Positions 58,212 through 64,000 of a DNA stretch of 64,000 nucleotides are shown here, piece after piece (position 1 is the stretch's first letter; each line of letters begins with the position of its first letter). The translations under genes and the position numbers were made by a program. Location of the stretch: NCBI GenBank assembly GCA_944390025.1, contig CALXOK010000003.1, forward strand, positions 1 to 64,000, written 5' to 3'. The DNA comes from an uncultured Spirochaetales bacterium. Lineage in GTDB: Bacteria > Spirochaetota > Spirochaetia > Sphaerochaetales > Sphaerochaetaceae. The notes under the pieces are model-generated. The model ran no database searches and was not told the origin of the DNA. It saw only the letters and a list, made by a program, of their open reading frames with translations.

Positions 58212-58410
58212 AAAACACCTGGAAAGAGGAAGCCCTCATTCCGGAGGAGAATGATATCAGGAGAGGAAACAGTCTGCAATGAAATGAAGTGGCGTTGAAA
58301 AAAAAGTTCCATTTAAGAAGAAAACAATACATATGGTTTTGCTCTTTCTGCCTCTCTTTTGATATCCGCCTCACTGCAGGCTGCTTCTTTTCTGCCCTTA
58401 CAGACAAGAA

Positions 58411-58436
58411 GAGGGGCAGCATGACACTGTCCCCTC
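58411..58436 (-). terminator. terminator of the sugar ABC operon
   Basis: GAGGGGCAG (58411-58419) pairs with CTGTCCCCTC (58427-58436) with one bulged base. On the minus strand it is followed by TTCTTGTCT, shortly after the last permease gene. The rest of the 58212-58456 gap should hold the ktrB promoter, which I could not pin down. Confidence 0.65.
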
Positions 58437-58456
58437 CCAAAGCGTTGCGCGGCGCC

Positions 58457-59293
58457 TCAGCCTTTGAGTCCGCTTGATGCGACACCTTCAACGAAGTATT
58501 TCTGCAATGAGAGGAACACTGCGATGACAGGTATCATGGTGACGACGCTTCCCGCCATGATCAGACCGTATTCCGATGAATACTGTCCGATAAAGCTTCT
58601 CAGTCCGAGCTGAATCGTCTTCAGGTTGTCCCTGGTCAAATAGATGTAAGGTCCAAGGAAGTCGTTCCAGGTGTTGACGAATGTGAAGATGGTCAGCGTG
58701 GAAAGAGATGGCTTGGCAAGAGGAAGCATGATCTTTGCCCAGATGCCGTATTCTGTCATCCCGTCGATTCTCGCGGCCTCACACAGCTCTGTCGGAATAC
58801 CTTCATAGAACTGTTTCATCATGAAGACACCGAAGGCGCTGAAAGCCTGCAGGATGATGATTGCAAGATGGGTGTTGTTCAGCCCCATGCTCCTGAGCAT
58901 CATGAACTGCGGAACCATGTAAGCCTGCCATGGCACGGCGATTGTCGCGATATATCCAAGAAAGAGGATATTTCTTCCCTTGAAATTGAGCTTTGCGAAC
59001 GCATAAGCCGCAAAGGAAGAGGTAAACAGCTGCAGCAGCGTGACAATGATTGTCAGCTTCACCGTGTTCAGGATGTATGTCAGAAGCGGAATCTGAGTCC
59101 AGATCTTGCTGTAGTTTGACCACTCCGGAGAAGCAGGAATCCACTGAATCGGGAATGTGAAGACATCCCTGTCCTGCTTGAGGGAGGCGGAAATCATCCA
59201 GAGGAACGGCAGCAGCATCACAGCTGCCGTGACAATGAGAAACACGTAAATGAGGACTTTCAGAACTTTCTGTCCTGTAGATTGTATCATCAT
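58457..59293 (-). CDS. sugar ABC transporter permease, MalG type
   Basis: A 278-aa CUT1 permease with six membrane segments. The EAA loop reads ELCEAARIDGMTEYGIWAKIMLP (split: ELCEAARIDGMTEYG, IWAKIMLPLAKPS) and contacts the ATPase. N-terminal LLPFLWMISASLKQDRDVFTFP is the usual MalG start. No ATPase gene lies in this operon, so a shared MsmX/MsmK-type ATPase encoded elsewhere is probably used. It follows the MalF-type gene by 14 nt. Confidence 0.92.
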   Translation of the reverse strand: MMIQSTGQKVLKVLIYVFLIVTAAVMLLPFLWMISASLKQDRDVFTFPIQWIPASPEWSNYSKIWTQIPLLTYILNTVKLTIIVTLLQLFTSSFAAYAFAKLNFKGRNILFLGYIATIAVPWQAYMVPQFMMLRSMGLNNTHLAIIILQAFSAFGVFMMKQFYEGIPTELCEAARIDGMTEYGIWAKIMLPLAKPSLSTLTIFTFVNTWNDFLGPYIYLTRDNLKTIQLGLRSFIGQYSSEYGLIMAGSVVTMIPVIAVFLSLQKYFVEGVASSGLKG

Positions 59294-59307
59294 AGCCTGT
59301 TACCTCC

Positions 59308-60276
59308 TCAATCCTTCTCCAGACGGAACTGGACGATGGTCACAACGAGAACAATCGCAAACAGGACGAGGGCTTCGGCAGATGCGACACCCAGTCTCCA
59401 GTAGCGGAATGCACTGTTGTAGATTTCGTATACGAGAACTGTCGTGGCCTCACTGAGAGCACCGGAACCGGCGCCGGCGAGCATGTAGACAATGTCGTAG
59501 ACCTTGAAGCACTGGATTGTGAGCATAATCAGGATGAAGAATGTTGTGTTCTTCAGCTGAGGAAGCGTGACATACCAGAACTTCTGCCAGGTGTTCACAC
59601 CGTCAATCGAAGCAGCCTCATAAAGCTCGCTGTTGATTCCCTGCAGTCCTGCAAGATAGATGACCATGTAATAGCCCATGTACTTCCATACTGAGAACAG
59701 TATGATGGTGAACATGGCCCAGTCATTGTCAGCAATCCAGCGTGGCGGGTTTTCAACGCCAAGACGCATGAGAATCTCATTGATCGGGCCCATTGACGGG
59801 TTGAAGAGCATGTTCCATACGGCCGTGATTGCAACCAGGGAGCCGACATACGGGAAGAAGGATACAGTCCTGAAGAAGTTCCTTCCCTTGATTTTCTGGT
59901 TGAGGATTATTGACAGGAACAGGGACACGACAAGTGTCAGAGGAACTGTCCCGATTGTATAGATGAACGTGTTCTTCAAAGAAGCGAGGAACATCTCGTT
60001 CGTGAAGATGTACTTGAAGTTCTCCAGTCCGGCCCATGTCATCTCTGTGTTGCCGTTCCAGTTGAGGAAGGCAAGTGCGAATGCAAAGACAATAGGAACC
60101 AGAGTGAAGACCGCGAATCCGATGAAGTTCGGAGCAATGAAGGAATAAGCAACAAGATTCCTGTTGATCTCTGCCCTCTTTGCCGCCTGCGTTTTCTCCA
60201 CTTTCAGGCTTCTGTCGATAGGAAGACCGGAAGAAGTGAAAGCAGGGGCGTTATTGTTTTCCTTTTTCTTCAACAT
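59308..60276 (-). CDS. sugar ABC transporter permease, MalF type
   Basis: A 322-aa CUT1 permease: a cytoplasmic N-terminus, six membrane segments starting YSFIAPNFIGFAVFTLVPIV, and the EAA loop ELYEAASIDGVNTWQKFWYV followed by TLPQLKNTT. It pairs with the MalG-type protein to form the translocation pore. It is preceded by the binding-protein gene with a 60-nt gap, a common spacing that allows higher expression of the binding protein. Confidence 0.92.
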   Translation of the reverse strand: MLKKKENNNAPAFTSSGLPIDRSLKVEKTQAAKRAEINRNLVAYSFIAPNFIGFAVFTLVPIVFAFALAFLNWNGNTEMTWAGLENFKYIFTNEMFLASLKNTFIYTIGTVPLTLVVSLFLSIILNQKIKGRNFFRTVSFFPYVGSLVAITAVWNMLFNPSMGPINEILMRLGVENPPRWIADNDWAMFTIILFSVWKYMGYYMVIYLAGLQGINSELYEAASIDGVNTWQKFWYVTLPQLKNTTFFILIMLTIQCFKVYDIVYMLAGAGSGALSEATTVLVYEIYNSAFRYWRLGVASAEALVLFAIVLVVTIVQFRLEKD

Positions 60277-60337
60277 GTTAATCCCCTGTAAACAGATTCA
60301 GCCGCACACCGGCGGCCGAATCCAGACATATAAGACC

Positions 60338-61621
60338 TCAGTTGGCGAGAACTTCGTCAACTCTTGCGCCCATCTCGGCAAGTCCTTCGTCAACGCCGAT
60401 GTTTCCAGTCATGATCTGATCGTGGAACTCGTTGAGGACAACCTCGATTTCAGCACTCTTGTCATGCAGAGGCATCTCAAGATAGAGCTGTGCGACATTC
60501 AGGGCTTCCTTGGACTGCTCGTCCTGCGGGAATCCAGGTGTGGATGCGATGATGTCGTTGATTGCATCGTTTGTGAGAGCCGGGAAGTTACCTGTACCGG
60601 CAAGGACTTCTGCGCCTTCCTCACCGCAGACGAACTTCACGAAATCCCAGGCTGCTGCCTGCTGCTTTGTGCTTGCAGGAATTGCGAGAGCTGTGATTGT
60701 TCCGAGTGTTGTGCCCGGCTCGATGCCCTCAGCATGAGGATACTTGACGATACCCCAGTTCTCAGCATCGTTTGCACCGGCTGCTGTCTGGGCAATCAGG
60801 GTTGCGATGAACCATGAACCCATGTTCTCCATTGCGACAGACTCGTTGTAGAAGACACCTGAGTAGTGAATGTTGCTTGTCTTGAGGGTTGCATAATCCT
60901 GGACAATGCCGTCAGCCTGCTGGGCGAGAGCCATCTCATAATACGGCTTGAGGTAGCTGTAGTCGCCGCCGTCTGTGATTTTGTGCTTGCCGTCGAGGAT
61001 ACCGAAGAGCTGGATAGCACTTCTCCATGTGTGGTAGTGAGCACCATAGACCTTTGAAGAACCGGAGCCGCTTGTCATCTGGCGGGCAAGTGCGTCGTAT
61101 TCCTCGAATGTCATGTCGTTGTCAGGATAAGGAACTCCTGCTGCGTCAAAAAGGTCCTTGTTGTAGAAGACAACCCAGAAGTCGCTTCTGAAAGGAAGCT
61201 CATAGAACTTTCCGTCAACGGAAACCTGCTCGACGATACCGCCATAGACTGATGTGTCAAGGCCGTCTGCCTCAGCAAGCGGTGTGAGGTCAGCAAGAAG
61301 ACCTGCCTTCACGAGGTTGTTGTAGCCCGGGATATCCTTGACTGCGACAACATCAAACTCAGAACCGCCACCAGAGAGCTGGATCTGAAGAGCTGTCTGA
61401 TAGTCAGCAGAACCGAGGTCGATGACTTCAACCTGCACGTTCGGATTCTTTGCCTCATATGCATTGATGAGAGCATCATAGTAAGGTGTTGTTGCATAGT
61501 CCCAGACAGCCCATGTAAGGGTTGTTGTTCCATCAGAAGATGTAGACTCTGCGCCGCCGTTGGCAAAAACAGATGTCATTGCCAGAAGAACGATAAGAAG
61601 AGCAGAAAGTGCTTTTTTCAT
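60338..61621 (-). CDS. extracellular sugar-binding protein (family 1)
   Basis: A 427-aa periplasmic or surface binding protein. Signal peptide MKKALSALLIVLLAMTSVFA followed by NGGAES, a typical spirochaete-style start; no lipobox cysteine. The family-1 fold is shown by TTLTWAVWDYATTPYYDALI, FDVVAVKDIPGYNNLVKAG and the C-terminal KQQAAAWDFVKFVCGEEG. It captures an oligosaccharide or monosaccharide and delivers it to the two permeases. GGAGG lies 7 nt before the ATG. Sugar unknown. Confidence 0.92.
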   Translation of the reverse strand: MKKALSALLIVLLAMTSVFANGGAESTSSDGTTTLTWAVWDYATTPYYDALINAYEAKNPNVQVEVIDLGSADYQTALQIQLSGGGSEFDVVAVKDIPGYNNLVKAGLLADLTPLAEADGLDTSVYGGIVEQVSVDGKFYELPFRSDFWVVFYNKDLFDAAGVPYPDNDMTFEEYDALARQMTSGSGSSKVYGAHYHTWRSAIQLFGILDGKHKITDGGDYSYLKPYYEMALAQQADGIVQDYATLKTSNIHYSGVFYNESVAMENMGSWFIATLIAQTAAGANDAENWGIVKYPHAEGIEPGTTLGTITALAIPASTKQQAAAWDFVKFVCGEEGAEVLAGTGNFPALTNDAINDIIASTPGFPQDEQSKEALNVAQLYLEMPLHDKSAEIEVVLNEFHDQIMTGNIGVDEGLAEMGARVDEVLAN

Positions 61622-61721
61622 ATATTTACCTCCGCCCGGAATCAGTGTGCATTCCGGTATATAGTGACACGGTAAACTGCAATTTCTGGCTGAAACATGT
61701 AAAAATTATGTCAGAGTATTG

Positions 61722-61815
61722 AAAATTTTCAGTTTCTTGCATAAAAAGATGTAAAATTTTCTCATCCGATGCAAAATTTTCTCATCTTCCATAATTCGCC
61801 AAATGCATAAATAAT
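61722..61815. promoter_or_regulatory. repeat operators and promoter between sugar ABC and YesMN genes
   Basis: Two 19-bp direct repeats with one mismatch, GATGTAAAATTTTCTCATC (61748-61766) and GATGCAAAATTTTCTCATC (61768-61786), lie in tandem with a 20-bp period; a third AAAATTTTC core is at 61722-61730. Core spacings are 31 and 20 bp, close to three and two helical turns. The second repeat abuts TTCCAT (-35, 61787-61792), 17 nt before AATAAT (61810-61815), which ends 7 nt before the kinase ATG. AraC-type YesN regulators bind such direct repeats. Confidence 0.7.
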
Positions 61816-61822
61816 TTCAAAT

Positions 61823-63574
61823 ATGAAGGTGCTCCACTCGGTCAGAACAAGAATCATCATGATAAGCTCTTTCCTGCTTGTACTGTTTCTTGTTGTCTAC
61901 ACCATCACCGTCGGGACCGTTGCAAACACCTATGCCCTTGTGACGACCAGCCAGAGCAACTCTTTCTCCCTTTCCCTTGTTTCCAGTGAGATATCCAGCA
62001 ACCTTGATGCAGTCAGGGCGCTTGTCACGCGTGTGTCGATTGACAACGAACTCAAGAATGAGATGGTCTATTCTGACGAGTCCCGGCTGAATGACTACTT
62101 CGAAAGCTTCGACAGCATGATAAAGTCCAGTCCCGCCTACAGTATCATCGACCGCTTCATCGTCACTGACAGCAGCTTCAGCGATTTCATCCAGACTGGA
62201 GGGGCCGCCATCCCTTCAGGCAGGCCCCTGAGGCAGGATTATCTGCTTCAGGAGATGAGCCACATAGACAGGGAAAGAGGCTACAGCAGTGTCTTCTACT
62301 CTGACCTTTCATACCGTGACTATCCGGTAATCGCCTTCTCTCTTCCTGTCATTGATTACAACAGTCATCTCACAATCGGCTATGTGTATGCCTCAGTCAG
62401 CATCGATGCGCTTCTGGACAGCCTTTACAATTACCAGCAGCTGAACGAGGCGGAAATATACATAAGCTTTTCCAACAGCACATACAAGGTTGATGACGGA
62501 ATGCTGCACTCAGGGCCGGTAAGCCTGAATCCCGTACAGAGTACGGCCATACTCACGAACGAGACAAGCAGCGTGTATAAAGACGAATCGGGAAAATACA
62601 TTCTCAATATAAGCGATGAAGACAACAGCCTGGAAATCAACCTGCTCTTTTCCGCCCCGGGAATCTTCGGAACGACCTCTTCTGTACCCCTTCTCATGCT
62701 CGGCCTTTCCATCGGCCTTGTCGTGCTGCTTATCGCGGTTGTGCTGTACATCTACCTCAACGGAGCCATTTACAAGCCTGTGAAAAAGCTTTCAAAACGC
62801 ATTGAGAAGATTCAGGAAAGCGACTTCTCCCAGGACGATACAATAAACACGGAAGATGAGTTCGGCATCATCGGCCGGGGTATCAACAAGCTCTCCAGCG
62901 AGGTCATGAATCTCATGGACAGACGTGTCGAGGACGAGAGGAAAAAAATCGAACTTGAATACAAGATGCTTCAGAACCAGATAAACCCGCACTTTCTGTA
63001 CAATACATTCAACTCAATCAAGTGGATGGCACAGCTGCAGGGCGCTGACGGGATAAGCGAGATGATCACCTCCCTTTCAAGAATCATGAAAAACATCTCC
63101 AAGAGAGACACGGCTCTTGTCACTATAGCCGAGGAGCTGAGCTTCATTGATGACTACCTTGTCATCATGAAATACCGCTATGGAAACACAATCAGCTATT
63201 ACAGGCATGTGGATGAGAGCTGTCTGGATATCATGATACCCCGCTTCACCCTCCAGCCTCTGGTGGAAAACGCCATCTTCCATGGCATTGAGCCCAAAGG
63301 CACAGGAGCAATAGCCATCATCGTAAGGGACTTCTCCGGCACCTGTGCTATAATGGTTGCTGATAACGGTCAGGGGTTTGATACAAGGAACGAACAGCCT
63401 AAAGGGGACGGTGTTTTCAAGAATATCGGGCTGGGCAACATACGCCAGCGTCTTGCATACACTTTCCACGACAGGGCGGATTTCACGATAACAAGCCGTC
63501 CGGGATACGGCACGCAGTGCATCATTCATATCAGGAGGGGGACAGAAGATGAGCTACAAGGTGATAATTGCTGA
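61823..63574 (+). CDS. YesM-type sensor histidine kinase
   Basis: A 583-aa membrane kinase: membrane span near residues 11-33, an extracytoplasmic Cache-like sensor domain to about residue 290, a second span (LLMLGLSIGLVVLLIAVVLY), a HAMP domain (GAIYKPVKKLSKRIEKIQES), the His_kinase phosphoacceptor NQINPHFLYNTFNSIKWMAQ and a HATPase domain with LQPLVENAIFHGIEPKG and VADNGQGFD. YesM kinases sense sugars outside the cell and signal to YesN-type regulators; the divergent sugar ABC operon is the evident target. Its mRNA seems leaderless. Confidence 0.92.
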   Translation: MKVLHSVRTRIIMISSFLLVLFLVVYTITVGTVANTYALVTTSQSNSFSLSLVSSEISSNLDAVRALVTRVSIDNELKNEMVYSDESRLNDYFESFDSMIKSSPAYSIIDRFIVTDSSFSDFIQTGGAAIPSGRPLRQDYLLQEMSHIDRERGYSSVFYSDLSYRDYPVIAFSLPVIDYNSHLTIGYVYASVSIDALLDSLYNYQQLNEAEIYISFSNSTYKVDDGMLHSGPVSLNPVQSTAILTNETSSVYKDESGKYILNISDEDNSLEINLLFSAPGIFGTTSSVPLLMLGLSIGLVVLLIAVVLYIYLNGAIYKPVKKLSKRIEKIQESDFSQDDTINTEDEFGIIGRGINKLSSEVMNLMDRRVEDERKKIELEYKMLQNQINPHFLYNTFNSIKWMAQLQGADGISEMITSLSRIMKNISKRDTALVTIAEELSFIDDYLVIMKYRYGNTISYYRHVDESCLDIMIPRFTLQPLVENAIFHGIEPKGTGAIAIIVRDFSGTCAIMVADNGQGFDTRNEQPKGDGVFKNIGLGNIRQRLAYTFHDRADFTITSRPGYGTQCIIHIRRGTEDELQGDNC

Positions 63575-64000
63575 TGATGAACCACTGGTGCTTATAGGGC
63601 TGCAGGATCTCATAAACTGGCAAAGCGAGGGTTTTGAGCTTGTCGCACAGGCACGCAACGGACAGATGCTCTCTCAGGCGATAGAGGAACACAACCCGGA
63701 TCTGGTCATAACAGATATAAAGATGCCTGTGAAGTCTGGCCTTGATGTCATGCAGGAGGAAAAGGAGAAAGGAAAGAAGCTCCCCCTCTTCATCTTCCTC
63801 ACAAGTTTCGAGGAGTTTGACCTGATCAAGAAGGCCATGTCGCTTGAAGCCGTTGACTATATAGTCAAGCTCGAGCTGGACAAGGCCCAGCTCATACAGG
63901 CGCTGGACAGGGCGAAAAAGAAAATCTCCCAGCTGAAGGTGAGAGACGAGAATGGCAATATCGCAAATGAGCACAAATACCTTCAGGAGCGTTACCTGAT
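63549..64000 (+). CDS. YesN-type response regulator, 5' part only
   Basis: The frame begins inside the kinase gene after GGAGGGGG and runs off the window edge after about 150 codons. The receiver domain is complete: VIIADDEPLVLIGLQDLINW with the acidic pocket, phosphoacceptor Asp in LVITDIKMPVKSGLDVM, threonine in FLTSFEEFDLIKKAM and lysine in DYIVKLELDKAQL. An AraC-type DNA-binding domain is expected beyond the edge, as in other YesN proteins, but is not seen here. Confidence 0.88.
   Translation, partial: MSYKVIIADDEPLVLIGLQDLINWQSEGFELVAQARNGQMLSQAIEEHNPDLVITDIKMPVKSGLDVMQEEKEKGKKLPLFIFLTSFEEFDLIKKAMSLEAVDYIVKLELDKAQLIQALDRAKKKISQLKVRDENGNIANEHKYLQERYL

Overview
The window reads as bacterial chromosome of moderate GC with dense, mostly intact genes. 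The gene content best fits a fermentative, gut-type spirochaete, perhaps of the Sphaerochaetaceae: small outer-membrane beta-barrel paralogues with signal peptides, a plant-type phosphofructokinase, glycogen synthase, a YesMN-controlled sugar ABC transporter, a divergent xanthine-dehydrogenase-like trio and many minimal operons. No rRNA, tRNA or marker gene here settles the taxonomy, so this is an inference. No rRNA, tRNA or CRISPR array was recognised.

Left part (0-24 kb): an HD-domain gene; a zur-znuACB zinc operon; an AbiE toxin-antitoxin cassette set precisely between glpQ and zur; a DUF5685/J-domain trio; ilvA; a tightly overlapped operon of MBL-fold, OsmC and Ogt genes; two outer-membrane barrel paralogues; a DUF6062/aldolase/DUF2200 run with a G10 tract; proS; glgA; an esterase; and an unusual ferrous-iron operon (feoA-feoA-feoB plus three small membrane or metal-binding proteins).

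Middle (24-39 kb): lrgAB, then a GATC-type (Sau3AI-like) restriction-modification locus with an extra HNH nuclease. An AT-rich gap follows that appears to encode a ~98-nt small RNA with two anti-Shine-Dalgarno motifs. Then come pfk, a ModE-like regulator, an aminotransferase and ligA; an intact IscB OMEGA nuclease with a structured omegaRNA region; a GltD-like flavoprotein gene whose 3' end runs into that omegaRNA; and a broken ATPase gene fused to a TnpB remnant.

Right part (39-64 kb): the xanthine-dehydrogenase-like trio, dnaE, YggT, recG; a DUF3990/HTH toxin-antitoxin pair with a palindromic operator; rsmD and an acyl-ACP thioesterase; gluconate permease and glycerate kinase; slyX; a WYL regulator; a flavodoxin-ferredoxin gene; a two-subunit K+ uptake system; and a CUT1 sugar ABC transporter divergent from a YesM/YesN two-component system, which runs off the right edge.

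Three themes recur. (1) Many transcription-unit first genes have a -10 hexamer ending 6-7 nt before the start codon and no Shine-Dalgarno, implying leaderless mRNAs. (2) Mobile cassettes (AbiE, IscB, TnpB) sit exactly at gene 3' ends, and at least two have rewritten a C-terminus. (3) Operators can be read directly in several promoters (zur, feo, abiE, DUF3990, yesMN).
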